This document shows, piece after piece, positions 13,871 to 27,601 of a DNA stretch of 64,000 bases (positions are counted from its first letter, which is position 1; each line of letters begins with the position of its first letter). The notes beneath the pieces were generated by a model. The model did no database searches. It was not told the origin of the DNA and saw only the letters and a list, made by a program, of their open reading frames with translations. This stretch comes from Mycogone perniciosa (Eukaryota > Ascomycota > Sordariomycetes > Hypocreales > Hypocreaceae): NCBI GenBank assembly GCA_025331125.1, contig JAOALB010000131.1, positions 62,001 through 126,000 of the forward strand, written 5' to 3'. The position numbers were made by a program, and so were the translations under genes.

Positions 13871-16800
13871 GGTTATAAGCCTAAAAGAGTTTTTTTTAGG
13901 TCTTTATTAATAGATTTTTCTAATAGTTATAGCACTTCCTTTAATACTATTACAGCATTTATAGCGGGTTTTTTATAGTGCTTATCCTAATATTTATCCT
14001 AATACTTATATAAGCATTACTTTTAGGATTATAGCTATAAAAAGCTATTTTTAGGCTTCTACTATAAATACTATTGCAGTTATAGTAATACTACTACTAT
14101 TTTTACTATTTTTAGTAATTTATATATACTATAAAGTATATTCCCTATTGTAATAGAATATAGGTCTAATAGCAGTATAAATCAATTTATTAAAGCATTT
14201 AGTAGCCCTATTTCTTTAATTAAGGATAATAGCTCTCCCTAGCAGTAAAGGGATTTATTTATTTAGGTGCAGAATATAAAATAAAAGCTTTAAGCATAAA
14301 GGGCTTTTACTAAAATAGTTAAAGCACAGTTAAAAGGTTAAAATAATACTATAACTCAGTTATTTAATACTTTAGCTAGCCTAGCTGCTGCTATATTAAA
14401 GCTTTAATAATAAACTATTAATCTAATATAAATTAATTTTATAGCCTTTATTTTAATGCTAATATAAGCTTTTACTCCTATTCCTATATTAATCCAGGTT
14501 TTATTTTTATTTATTCTTTAACTTTAAAATACTATTTCTACTTTAAATAATAGTAGTTTTATTAAAGAGGCATTAAAAAAGGTCTATAGCTTTCCAGAAA
14601 GCTATAAGCTAGTAGGCCCTAATAACTTTAATTAATAGAAACAGTCTTTAAATATTATATTAAGGGCTATAGATTATTATACCTTTATAGAAAATCCTAT
14701 AGTTACTAATTCTTTATCTAATTTAAAATAGGCTTTATTACTTATACTAATTAAGGATAGTTTAACAGCTATTCCTATTATATCTATTACTTAGATTTAA
14801 AGCTTAAAAGAAGCATTTTTAGCATTAAAGAGATAATATAGTTACTTTAATATTCTATAAAGAGATTCCCTTTATAGGGAATTTCACTTATTAAATTATA
14901 GTAATTATAAAGGATCTTTAATTAAATTTAATACTACTTTTAATAGCTTATTAGCTAAGCTAGCTATTTTGAAGGTTAATATTAATATACTAAACTAAGT
15001 AAATTAATATTTAAATTCCTTAAAAAAGACTTATCCTTAATAGGCTAAAAGAATTAAAGGAACTATTAAATCTAGTAAAGCTATTAGGCAATCTACTAAA
15101 GGTTTTAATATTTAATTCTTTATAGCAGATATATTAAAAGAAACTAGAAATTTATTTTCTACTATATATAAAGTTAATAAAGCTTTAGGCCCGTTTAAGT
15201 CTTTTAATTAAAAGCCAGCTTTTATTTCCAATAAAAAGAAAGGAAATTAAAAGAATTAACAAAACTAAAAGCAAACTATAAACGATACTGCTTTTACTAG
15301 TATATACTATCTAGCTATTAGGGAGTATAGCTTAAAAGAGCTATTAAAAAAGTCTTTTACTAAATCTATTAGCAGTTTAAATAGTAATTGAGATCTTCTA
15401 TATACCTTAAACGCTAAAAAAGGAAAAAAGTCCTTTAATCCTTTTAAGCCTTTTAAATCTTCTAAAAAACCTAAACCCTTTAAACTCTTTATTTAAGATA
15501 GTCTATTATATAATACTAAATCCACAATTTATATAATTAATTCTAGGAAATGGTTTATAGACTATAGATCTAATAATAGGGACTTAGGTATTATTTATAT
15601 TTACAGGGGCCTTATTACCTTTAAAGGAATAAGTATAGTTACTTTTATTATTTTTAATAAAAATAATAACTATAAAAAAATAAAATTACTAAATACCTTT
15701 TATTGCCTATAGCTAAATATAAACTTTATAAGTAGTTTAAAGTATTACTAAGCTAGGGGATATATATAGTATAATACTTTTTTTATAAAAACTATACAGT
15801 TAATAAAGCTGTTAAATCCCTTAAAATATAGTTTTTTCCTTACAATTAAAGGATATACTATACTATATAGCTATATAAATAGCTATAGAGTTTATAGCTC
15901 TATATAGGTTTAAATTCCTGCTATTAGCAAGGAAAAGGCTTAGGAATATATTGCTATTCTAAAAGCAATAGCTTCGAAAAGAAAACTAACTAAACCTAGT
16001 CTTAGGCTTATAAAGAAAAATAATCTTAAGGGAAAGGATCTCTCTAAACTCCCTGAAACCCTAGGCTAAATAGAGGAAAAGGGGCTTTATATACCTTTAT
16101 TGCCTAAAGGAATAAAGGGGAATAAGCCTATAAAGGATACCTTTATAGAGGAAAGGCCCTATATACTTAGGGAATCCTTTATTATTAAAGATCTAGAAGT
16201 TATTAAGCTATTTAAACTAAAAGGAGATACTCTTATTAATAGTAATTTTAGCTATAAGCTATTAAATCTAGCCCTTTTATAGCATAAAAGACTAGGTTAT
16301 ATTAGTTTAAGTCTATTAAAGAAGACTGTTAAAATAATTACTGGAATTCTTAACTTTAATTTTATTAAAGAGGCTAGATTCTATTACTTGGCGTATAATA
16401 AGGGAAAAGCTATTAGGAGGCTTAATTTAAAGCCAATTCCTAATCCACTAGCCTCTCTAAATTATCTAAAAGCTAATACTTTCTTTATAAAGCCAGTGCT
16501 TTATAATAAAGCCTCTATTAGTCTTTTAATTATTAATAGAAAATTAAAATATAGGTAGCTATTCCTTTTAAAAGATTATAGTAGACCTACCCTTTTAGCT
16601 ACTATATAAAGCTTTATAAATAGCCTGAAAACGCAGTATAACTAGTATTTTAAAGAATTTCACTATAATAGCAGAAAGGAAATTAATTAAGAACTTTAAA
16701 CTTAGTTCTTTTCTTTAAGAATTATATATTCCTATAGCAGCCTTTATATTTATAAATAGAATAGTTTAATAAAATGCTTTATTAAAGTTTTATTAAATAG

Positions 16801-19225
16801 GCTATAGGCTATTATTATAGCGGTTAACTTGCCGCTATATCTTTAAAATTTTATTATTACTGCAATTTTTAACTTAGTTAATTATATAACTATTACTAAT
16901 AGGGACTTTACCCTTTATTAAAAATTATATAAAGACTTAGACTTTAATAAGGATTATAAACCTAATCTGTAAAGATATAGGATTATTGGCTTTTATTGTA
17001 AAGTATTTATTCTGTAAGAATAAAGGGCTAAAGGCTATAAATTAATCTTTAAGACTGAAACTGGGAGACTACTAGCAGTCTTAAGTAATAATACCTACTT
17101 TATCTATATTTTAACTAAATATATAGTCTTTAAATCGTTAACTATAAAGCTGTATAAAAATAAAATTCCTAAGCTTTAAATCTTAACGCCTATTATAGGT
17201 TAGGATAATAAGGAATTAAAGGGAGAAATAAAGCTAGGTTTTATAAATTAAATAATTCCTAGCTTTTAAAATATTAATCCTTTACTCTTTAACTTTATTT
17301 TAAAAGGAGTACCTACTACTATTCCCTTTATTTTTATACTAGTTATATAAGACTCTGCAGTTATAGAGGATCTTATAGATATAGATATATCCTATTTTCT
17401 CTATAATAGTATTAGAAAGTTAGCCTTTCCAGCTACTGCAGTATAAGACCTATAAACGCTTAAGTAAGTACTTTATAATCCTAATAAAATTAAATAGCTA
17501 AAAGTAATTTATAGTAAATTTAACCAGCTAGTTAAATAATATACTTTTACCTTTATTAAGTGTAATAGTATTCTTAAAGGCAAAAATCCTATTACTAGTC
17601 GATTAGTTTTAAAGACTAAAAAAGATTAAAATAATAAAATAGTAAAATTTAAAGCTAGGCTAGTTACTAGGGGTTTTCAATAACTAAAAAGAATAGATTT
17701 TAATTAAATATTCGCCTTAACAGCTATTCCTTTTACCTGGCAGCTCCTATTAGCCTTAACTATTATCTATAACTAAAAAATCGAATAAATTGACTTTATT
17801 AGTGTATTCCTTAATAGGATACTTAAAGAAACTATTTTCTTTAACTTTCTTAAAGGGTTTAAAGACTATGCTAGTTAAGCTTCCTTTAAGACTAAATCTA
17901 TTCTTAAAAAGCTAGGTTATAACCCTAATATAAATTAGGTTATTTAGTTACAGAAAGCTCTTTATAGTCTAAAACAGTCCTTTAAAAAATAGCAACAGGC
18001 CCTATAAGCTTTAGGAAATAAACTAAGATATAATCCTTTAATTTCTGACTCTGCTATTCTCTATAATTTAAATAACAGTATTTTTATTATTATTTATATA
18101 GATAACTGTCTTTTTATTAAACTAAATAAAAAAGCTATAGCCTAGCTAAAGCTAGCTTTTAATAAGGTTTATATTATAGAAGATAAAGGCCCTGCCTTTT
18201 TCTTTTTAGGGGTTTAGATAGTTAAGGATAGAAAAAGAGGCCTTTTTTAGCTTTCCTAGAAACAATATATTACTAAAACTATAGAGTTTTTTAACTTTTA
18301 AAACTTTAAGCCTATTTAATTACCCCTATAGCCCTTTATTTTAGCTAATAAAACTATAACTAAACTAGATAAAGCTAATACTAAGCTTTTTCAAGCTATT
18401 ATTAATACTATTATCTACTTAATAATTTATACTTAAATAGATACTAGCTTTCTAGTCTAATAGCTAGCTAGACAATTTTAAGGCCTTTATAAAGAGCATT
18501 TAAACGCAGCCTATAATCTATTATAGTATTTAAATAGTACCTAGGATCTAGCTATTTAATATACTAGAAAATCTAGTCTTATACCTATTAGTTATTGCAA
18601 TAGTAATTTTGCTAAAGATAAAGAATTAAGTAAATTAACTTATAGCTATATTATTATAGTTATTAATAGGCCAATTAACTGGAAATTAAAAAGGGGCTTA
18701 ATTATCTATCTTTTTACGCTAAAAGCAGAGTTTATAGCTTTTATAGAAGCTATTAGGGAGATTTAGTGGCTTATTGCCCTATATAAAGAGGTAGATCGAC
18801 CAATTATACAGCTAATCTCTCTATTTAATAACAATAAAGGTGCTATCTCTACCTTAAATAACCTTACCCTTTATAATTAAATAAAATATACTTTATTGCG
18901 TTTTAATTATATTAAGGAACAGGTTAAAAATAGCATTATTATAGTTAACTATCTAGAAACCAGTAAAATGGTTACAGACAGGCTTACTAAGCCTCTTTTA
19001 AGTCTGAAATTAAAGATTTTATAAGTCTCTTTAATCTCAAGATTTTACCTAAAGTATATACCTGAAGTTCTTACCCTTTTTATAGTTATTAGCTATTTTA
19101 TAGCTATTAGCTATCCCTATTATTTTCAATTATATTAGCTATCCTTTTTATTTTCTATTCTAGTTATATTCCTATATCTAGATCCTATATCTACTTTAAG
19201 TTATATAGAATAGTATTTATTTTAA

Positions 19226-19812
19226 TGGGAGTATTAAAAAGGAGGGCTAAAAAGTAAGGATTTCAGTGTATTTAGGTAACCTTCCTATTCTGGCTAGACC
19301 CGGAATTAGGCCTGACGCTAAGACCGAGTTCCGGAGGAACTTTAGTGTAAGTCAGGAAATTTCTATTATCTTTAATAATAACAATTAAGCTAGGACCAGC
19401 TATCCCGCCTACTCTAAACTTAATATAATGGCTATAATAACTATTGTGAAAAATTTGACTAAAATGGTTTCCTGTTTGTATGGCCATAAGTCGATTTGGC
19501 CGATTTCCTATATAAATGAATTTTGCGGAAAATAGGAATAGGGCTATAAACCTAATTCTGCCGCTATATTCCTATTATCTAGTCGGAGGACTATTATAGA
19601 AGATAAAGCATTATTCTACAATCACTTCTATAATCTAGCCGTATATACACTAGATATTCTATAGCTTTTCAGCTATTAGATTAGTTACAATTCAATTGTT
19701 TATTTATTATTAACCTAATTAAACTCTTAGTCGTTTCCTTATTACTGTATTGTATACAGCTTCCTAGAAGCTGTATATAAATGAGGTTTAGTATAACCTT
19801 GTTATTTCAACA
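19226..19812 (+). repeat. Copia 3-prime LTR
   Basis: Begins TGGGAGTATTAAAAAGGAGG and ends TTATTTCAACA, giving the TG...CA termini expected of LTRs. It is the least mutated of the four copies and keeps most CpG and several CpA sites. Confidence 0.85.
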
Positions 19813-20666
19813 AAACCTATATCCTATATAAATAAAAAATATATTATATAGTATATAAAAGTAGTAATATAAGTAATATTACTATAACTACAATAGTATT
19901 TGCAGTAAAAGCCTAGGAATAGCTTTAGGTAGCCAAAATCCTAAAAGTACTAAGTAACCATTAAGATAAGTATTATAAAAAACCCGCTATAAGTGCTATA
20001 ATAGCGCTAAAGGAAGTGCTATAACTATTAAAAGGATTTACTAATAAAGATTTAAGGAAAACTCTCTTAACCTTATAACCTATTAAAATAATAAGGTTAT
20101 ACTAAACCTTATTTATATACAGCTTCTAAAAAGCTGTATATAATGCAATAATAAAGAAATAACTAAAAGTTTAATTAAGTTAACAATAAATAAATAATGA
20201 AATTATAAATAATCTAATAGCTAAAAGCTATAAAATATTTAATATATATACAGCCAGTATAAAAGTAATTGTATAAATAATAAGTTTATCTTTTATAATA
20301 GTTCTTTAATTAAATAATAGGAATATAGTAGTAGAATTAGGTTTATAGCCTTATTTTTATTTTCCGCAAAATTTATTTATATAGGAAATCGGCTAAATCG
20401 ATATACAGCTATATAAACAGGAAACTATTTTAGTTAGATTTCTTACAATAGCTATTATAGTTATTGTATTAAGTCTAGGGTAGGCGGGGTAGCTAGTCTT
20501 AGCTTAATTGTTATTGTTAAAGATAATAGAAATTTCTTAACTTATACTAAAGTTCCTCTTAGACTTAGTCCTAGTGTCGGGCCTAATTCCGGGTCTGGCT
20601 AAAATAGGAAAGTTACTTAAATACACTACAACCTTTAATTTTTAGCCCTCCTTTTTAATATAATAT
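19813..20666 (-). mobile_element. Inverted copia 5-prime end (leader 19,813-20,080; LTR 20,081-20,666)
   Basis: The reverse complement of 20,081-20,666 is a fourth LTR copy. It is followed (leftwards) by leader sequence to 19,813 that matches 13,871-14,120. It abuts the 3-prime LTR of the plus element without a spacer, so a second copia copy was truncated and joined in inverted orientation at 19,812/19,813. Confidence 0.75.
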
Positions 20667-23600
20667 TTTTAAAAACAGTAATTAAATACTGTTTTTAAAA
20701 GGGAAAAGATAGCTGTAAAATTAAAGTTTATTGCACTGCCTATAAAAAGTATAATTTAATTATATTATAAAGAAAAAAACTATAAAATTAAATAGCTTAT
20801 TAATTATTTTATTTATATTAATCGCTTACTTTTTAATAATAAGAGTTAAAATAAAGTTCTAAACCTCTTAAATTACTTAACCTTTTATTTTTTTATTTTT
20901 AATAATTAAAAATTGTTAGCCTAATACAGGTAAATATTGAATTCCTTTTAAAGAAAGTAATAGCTATATTTTAATTGTTTTATTAAAGTTAAGAGTTAAA
21001 AAGATATTATTAAATATATAACAAGGCTTTAAATTAACACCAATTTAAATAATCTATTTATTAAAAGCTTAAAATAAAAATATACTTATAAAAATAAAAT
21101 AAAATAAAAATATACTTATAAAAATAAAATAAAATATACTTTTCAACCAGTATAATAATAATAAATTAAATAAAAAGTACCTTGAATAGAAATCAAGATT
21201 ATACTATTTATAAAATAATATAAATAAGCCTTTAATATATTTTATTTATTTACAAAAACTATAAAAGAATTATTTGTAAATATATAAAATCTTTATTAAA
21301 ATATAAATTAATTTAAATATCTTTCTTTTAATAATATATATAATATTTTAAAAATAAAATTAAAAACTTTTAAAAGTATAGTATTTAAAATGTTTTTTAA
21401 AAGTATAATCTTTTATAAAAGATAATGAAAATAAAATTAATATAAATAAGAAGGAAAAGGTAACTTTTAAATAAATTAATAAATTTAATGAATTAATATT
21501 TATATTATTAATAATCTAAATAATAGAATACTTTTAAATTTAAAAAAAGTTAAAGTAAAAATATTAATTAAATACTATTTATTTATTAAAGCTTTATTTA
21601 AAGTAAATAGTTAAATAAAGAAATAAAGTTAAATTTAATTCTTTTAAAATAAAAACATCTTTTTAAAAGTTTTTTATTTATAATAAATATATTAATAAAA
21701 TTACTTATATTAAATAGTTAATAATAATTCTTTTTAATAAAATCCTTTATAATTAAATAATAATAAAAAATAAAAAATAAATTATTGAAAGTTACTTTAA
21801 AACGTAGTAATTGAAATATAATAAAGAGAGTTACTTTTATATATTAAATTATATACTTACATTTATAAGAAAGTAAAAAGTAATATTATATATATTTTTA
21901 TTTATTTATTAAAAACCTATTTTATATTAATTTAAATATTACTGTTAATTTAAATCTTATTTTATAATTATTTACCTTTATTTAATCTTTTTTTCTTTTT
22001 ATTGTAATATTTTATTTAAAGAAAACTTTTCTTTTTTTACTTTAGTTATTTAATTTATAAAAAATAAATGAAAACTTTATTTTTTTTATTATATTAATTA
22101 GCTATTGTTTTATTATATTAATTAACTATACTTTTATTATATTTATTAACTATTCTTTTATTACATTAATTAACCATTTCTTTATTAAATTAATTAAATA
22201 TTTTTTAATTATATTAATAACGTTTTGAAATTAAATAAATAAAACTTTATTAATAGTTTATTTATAAATTAACATAATTATTAATTAATCGAAACTTACT
22301 TTTAATTGAATTAATATATTAATAGCTATTTATAATTATTTATAAATAAATTAATTATTTAATGTATTTTATATTATAATAAGCCTTTTTAAATATTAAA
22401 TATTAAACGATTTGTATAGTCTTTTTATATTATTAATATTTATAATTGTTTATATAACTCTTTTTATAAAGATTAAATAATAGATCTTAATTTAAATATA
22501 ATATTTTATATAATAATAAAAATATTATTAATAATAAAAGTTATTTAAATAAAGGTTTTAATATTTTAAAATATATTTAAAAATATAATTATTTTTAATT
22601 AAATAATACTTTAAACTTTTAGAAAATTTAACAAATTATTATACTTTTAAACTTTTATAAAAAAAGTATTTATAAAATTTATATATTTTCTTTAATATTA
22701 ATATATTTATATGGTTAATAAATATAAATAGCTTTATTATTTTAATTCTAATAAATATAATTTTAAATATTATATATAAGAATCTTTGAATTTATAAACT
22801 TATATATTTAAATATATTAAACTCTTTGATTGATTCAATATTTATATAATTCTATATATAAAATAATTTAAGTTTAATAAATACTTTAAAAATCATTAAT
22901 AAAATTATATAATAAACATTAATAAATAATATTTACTAAATTTTAAAATATTAATAAATAATTTCATAAAAAGAATTATTTAAGTTATTATAATTATAAT
23001 TCATTTTAATAATTAATTATTTTTTTAATATTATATAAATAAATTAAAATATAATATTTATAATTAACTTTTAAAATTTAACTTTTAACTTTTATTATAT
23101 TTATCTTTTTTATTATATAATTCAATTAATTATAATAAAAACAATAAATTCTGATTTTATAAATTACATTAATAATAAAAAAGAAAATAACATTATTAAT
23201 TTCATTATATAATTAATATTTATAGTAAAAGTAATAATTAAATTAATAATTAAAAGTAAATTTATATATCTTTTACTAATATTACAACTTATAAAACCTC
23301 TATTAATTATATTAATATTGTTAAAAAGTATTAAAAGTTTAAAAAGAATTTAATGCTTTTTAAAAATAATAGTTATATTTTTAATGAATTAAAAAAAAGT
23401 TAAAACTTGAACAAAGAAAAAGTTTGAAAAATGAGTATAAACTTTAATTAAACAGTATTTAAAAAAAATAAAAAATGTTTTATAAAATTAAATAAAAAGA
23501 AAATTATAGTAATAGTTTTTATAGCAGTAATAAAAAAAGAATATTTTAATATTTTTAAATTTAATAAATTATAACTTTAAATATATATTATAGTTTAATT

Positions 23601-25715
23601 GTAATAAATATAAACTATAATATATATTTAAAATTAAAATTAAATATTTCTTTAAATAATAAAATAATCAATACAAAATGAATAAATAATAATTGAAAAT
23701 ATTTAATAATAAATATAAACTATTAAAATAAAATTCTTTAATTGTAATAGTTTTAATATAAAAAGGATAATTTAACATCAATTAAATATAAAGATATTAA
23801 TAATATATATAATAATATTTTCATTTTATTTTTTTTCATTTCATAATATACTCTTTTATTATTTCTTTATACTATTAATATTTACTTTAAAAAATTATTA
23901 TATTAATATTAAAAAGATTAATAAAATAAATAGATTTAATGTAATAAAAAGTAATTTATATTCTTTTTTAATTCATTATTTTATTTATAATTTTATAGCT
24001 ATTAATGAATAAAAAGGTAACTAATAATTACTTTTAGCTATAAATATTATAATTAAATAATTTCTAACATCTTTTAATTTTTATATTATTTAACCATAAC
24101 TTTATAGTTTTATGATATTAATAACGTGTTTTATTTATTTATTTTATTATTTACATTTATTAAATAAACTAATTATATAAATCCTTTATAGGCAATAAAA
24201 TATAAAAAGCTAGCAGTTTATACTGCTATTTATTAGGCTTTAATTTATAAAAGAAAAAAGGTTGATTTAAATACTATTAATTTATTTTTATTAAAAAAAG
24301 ATTATAAAAGATTATTTCTTTTCATAATTTTTAAAAGGCTTTACTTTTCATAAATTTAAATAAATAAATAAAAACGTTTTTTTAAAAAGATATTTAAAAG
24401 GAAAAATTAAACTATTTTATATTTTATAAAATAACTTTACTTTTTTAATTTATTATATTTATTAATAAACCTTTTATTATATTTAAAATATTTTAATATT
24501 TTGAAAACCCTTTATATTTTAATATTTCTATTAGAAGTTTATAAAGGATAAAGTATAAAAGTTTAAACTTTAAAAGGGAACTTAAAGCTTTAAACTTTTA
24601 TTATTTATAGCCTTTTAAAGCTTTATTAAATTAATTTTACTTTTTATTATTATAATCTTTTTTAATTTCTTTTCAATATATATAATTATAGTTTAATTTT
24701 ATAATATAATAAAAAAGCTATACTTTATTCAATTAAATTATTTATTTATTATTTATAATATCTTTATATTTTAAAATTAAAAAAATAAAGCTTTTATAAA
24801 TAAAATATTTTATATTTATTTCTAAACGTATATATATATATATTATATAAATAAGAAAGGTTTAGTAAATAATTTATAAATAATTAATAAATTATATAAT
24901 TTTCCTTTATATATTTAACTATTAGCTTTATAGCTTTAAAGGCTGCTTATACTTTTATATTATAAAGTTTTATTAATATATTTAATATCTATAATTACTT
25001 TTATCTTATAATATATAACTGCTTTTTAATTTATATATTTTTTAAAATCTTTTATAAAAGTATCTATAAAAATAAAAGTTAATATATATATTTGTTTATT
25101 GAATTAAGTAAGTATTTATCATATTTAAGTTTTAACTTTATTATTATATTTAATATAATATATTAAAGTCATCTATAATAATTAAATTTAATAAAATCTT
25201 AAATTCTTTTAATAATTTTAATAAACTTTATTACTTATAAATTATATTTATAAGATTTATTGTTTTTAAAAAGATTTTTAAAATATTCTTTATAAAATTA
25301 TTAAAATTAATAATTTTTATTATAAAGTAAATTAATAAACCTTTTTTTAATAAACTATTAAAAATATTTATTAAATTACTTTTATTTTAAAAAGGCTTTA
25401 TTATAAAAGAACAAGTATTATGTTATTTAAAAAGAAATCTTTAAATTTAAAGTTTAAGAATAAAAACTATAAACGTTTTGATTTAAATAATTTAAAAAGT
25501 TACTTTTTGAAATATATTAAATCCTTTAAATTATTAAATTATTATTTATTTAATAATAATAACGTTTAATTATCTTTAATTTATTTAAAGTTTAATAGTC
25601 TTTACTATTTTTCTTTAAATACTTAAAAAGGGTAAAAGAGCATTATTAAGTTTATTTTTCTTAATAGTTAATTAAAAGGTTATAAATCTTAGTAAATAAG
25701 CACCTAAAAGGTAGG
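20667..25715. repeat. Highly AT-rich sequence without recognisable elements
   Basis: This is five kilobases of nearly pure A/T with short homopolymer runs, no readable protein motif and no match found by eye to the copia or gypsy copies to its left. A short duplication of an AAAATATACTTAT-type unit lies near 21,075-21,140. The base composition recovers between 25,680 and 25,720. It is probably older RIP-mutated repeats, but their origin is not visible. Confidence 0.7.
22084..22206 (+). repeat. 24-bp AT-rich tandem repeat, about five copies
   Basis: Successive units of about 24 bp follow the pattern TTTTATTATATTAATTAACT plus four bases. The first two differ at only a few positions, and later ones diverge by scattered substitutions and one inserted base. 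Confidence 0.7.
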
Positions 25716-25849
25716 GTACCTATAGGTATATGAGGGAAGCTTCCATATTAATAACCTGGCCGGTATAGGTCAGAATTGGATTTGGCTGATTAAGGGGAAG
25801 CAGTCATCTGTCCTATTCTTTAACTAATTCATGATGCTATTATTTCAAC

Positions 25850-26844
25850 AGTCGACTACTTTAGGTGGGAGAAATCCTACGGAACTTATCAGACATCTGA
25901 TCCAGCGACAGACTCGGTAAATGCCATTGCCTTTCATATAGGGCGGAATTCACTTTCAGCAGAAGAACCAAAGGCCGCAATCAAGGCACAGATGACCTTA
26001 TTTAGAGAAGAGTACTGTACTCCCGAAGATGATTTCATCCCACAACATCTCGAGTGTATCCTTTCATCACCTGTTCGGCAATTGTTTGACAACCTCAAGG
26101 CTATGTTAACCAGTAATTTGCTTTGGAACATCACTTGCTCTCAATACAACCATCTCCCTGATACTCCACATCTAAACTACTTGAGTAGGAGACTCGAACA
26201 GGGTCGGAGATTTTTTTATGACTGTATGCAATCGGAAAATTCGACTGGTGATTGTCGCTAGGACAAGGTTGGCAGACTGCAACAAGGCAAGGGACAACCC
26301 AGAAACGGCCACGACACCACAAATAACAATGGTGCTTTATCCCTCTCGCCATGCTTCCATTTGATCGTATTGTAACTGACTGGTTCCCGAACACTATACA
26401 CTATTCCGCTTGTGCAGTTTTCTAATGCGTAATGAGGCGACTACAAACAGGTGAGTCGTCACTGAAATTGGAGTTTCACAGACATTGCTTATAATAGCTA
26501 CTAAGGGCCTTCTTCGACTAGGGAAGTATGTGACCTGGGTGAGGATATTCTTTCAGATTCGTGATGACTGTATAAACCTCATCTCCAGCGATGCACTGCT
26601 CCTTCCTAAGCACTCAATAGTTGTAAACCAAAAGAGTTTCGGCTCAGACTCCGACGAGGGAAAATATTCTCTTACCTCATTCATACATTACAAAAGATTT
26701 TTTCAGCAGTGCAAACGCACGAATGAGCTATCATTCGAAATGAAACAGTTTATAGTGGATAGATTTAAAAAAAAAAGAGGGAGTCTGGAGCATACCCTTC
26801 AAGTGCTCAGAGAGAAAGCGGCTATCAATAGATGGGGCTGGTAA
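25850..26844 (+). pseudogene. Relic of bifunctional terpene synthase (cyclase plus prenyltransferase)
   Basis: Two coding islands lie in the order expected of fungal chimeric di-/sesterterpene synthases. From 25,853 the frame reads D-Y-F-R-W-E-K-S-Y, corresponding to the cyclase NSE motif (usually N-D-Y-F-S-W-E-K-E), then V-N-A-I and a stretch ending N-L-L-W-N-I-T-C-S-Q-Y-N at about 26,145, which is the C-terminal end of the class I cyclase domain. The island at 26,485-26,844 has the second Asp-rich motif F-Q-I-R-D-D, D-E-G-K-Y-S-L and G-S-L-E-H-T-L-Q-V-L, as in the C-terminus of geranylgeranyl-diphosphate-synthase-like domains. The roughly 200 residues that should lie between (first DDxxD and most of the prenyltransferase) are absent, and stops occur at 26,262 and beyond. 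The upstream cyclase part with its own Asp motif is also missing, and the NSE is altered (Asn to Val, Ser to Arg). It is broken on both sides and sits at the border of the RIP island. Family assignment is from remembered motifs. Confidence 0.7.
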
Positions 26845-27601
26845 GCATAATCCTCTCTCCATCAGCTTCAGTTTTGAATCAATTGCTGGCCTATTGACTG
26901 GAATATAGCCACTTCACGGCCAAGCCTCTTAATGCCGAGTATGCCCCCTGAGACAATGTACTACTCCCCTGCATAACCACGCTTAAAACTCGGGCTTAGA
27001 GAGGGCCTTGTTGCTGCGGGTGACATGTGACACCCACGCCGCCAGCTACATTATCCCTACCTTTGTTTTTCTCTAACTGTCTCGGTGATTAGTGTATCGG
27101 GGTCAGGAACAATTAGAATGAGAGAGAAGTCAAAATAAAACAACTAAGGGAGGGGAGATGAAACCTATCCGATTGTCTATAATACTCTGGCAACGAATTT
27201 GTCTAGCAAGACAGACTCCCTTGAGTGATCTGCAAATATGTCAGCTGGTGTCTGAGCGTGCGCAATATGCCATGTGAGACTTCAGGACAATAACAATCAA
27301 TTTCTCATCTCGGCGGCCGAGGTATGGAACAGCGATATAGTATCTTTTTGGTTGTGACGTTGTCATCTTACTACTGTCAGGGAAAGAGTCACGGTACTCA
27401 ACCACCCGTAGATAGCTCATGCAAAGCTCTAGATGCTACTACGACCACTGCTATGAAAACCCTTTGCTCCCCATGCTCCCCATCTCTTCCATTATTCCCC
27501 TCTCTCTCAATGCATTGGGTTCAGCTCCACCAGTTCTCTAGAATATTCAGCTTCAGATATACACCATCCTCCTGAGCTCAGATACTACCTGACCATTTAC
27601 G
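26845..27601. other. Intergenic region upstream of the CFEM gene
   Basis: No supported gene. The region contains stop-rich sequence with ordinary base composition and, close to the downstream start codon, pyrimidine-rich stretches (27,470-27,520) typical of fungal core promoters. Confidence 0.6.

Larger units (their letters stand above)
13284..19812 (+). mobile_element. Near-full-length Ty1/copia element, RIP-degraded
   Basis: The 5-prime LTR spans about 13,284-13,870 (its first few bases do not match) and the 3-prime LTR spans 19,226-19,812. Both are about 587 bp and align without net length change. A GGTTAT primer-binding-site-like sequence follows the 5-prime LTR. The pol order is diagnostic of copia: GAG-pre-integrase at 16,282-16,330 (H-K-R-L-G-Y-I-S), an integrase region, then RT with K-A-R-L-V-T-R-G-F-Q at 17,651-17,683, the YVDD-equivalent Y-I-D-N at about 18,093-18,110, and RNase H around 18,829-18,850. 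Dozens of stop codons make it inactive. It sits within the gypsy copy at 13,284. Confidence 0.88.
1..25715. repeat. AT-rich, RIP-mutated retrotransposon island
   Basis: The whole stretch is extremely AT-rich and then switches abruptly to ordinary base composition near 25,715. CpA and TpG are very rare and TpA very common on both strands, which is the signature of repeat-induced point mutation (C to T in CpA). ATG is so depleted that only three ATG-started frames of 60 codons or more occur, all inside element remnants. Retroelement motifs are readable only if TAC/TAT is read as former Cys or His codons and TAA/TAG as former Gln or Trp codons. No functional gene is supported here. Confidence 0.93.
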
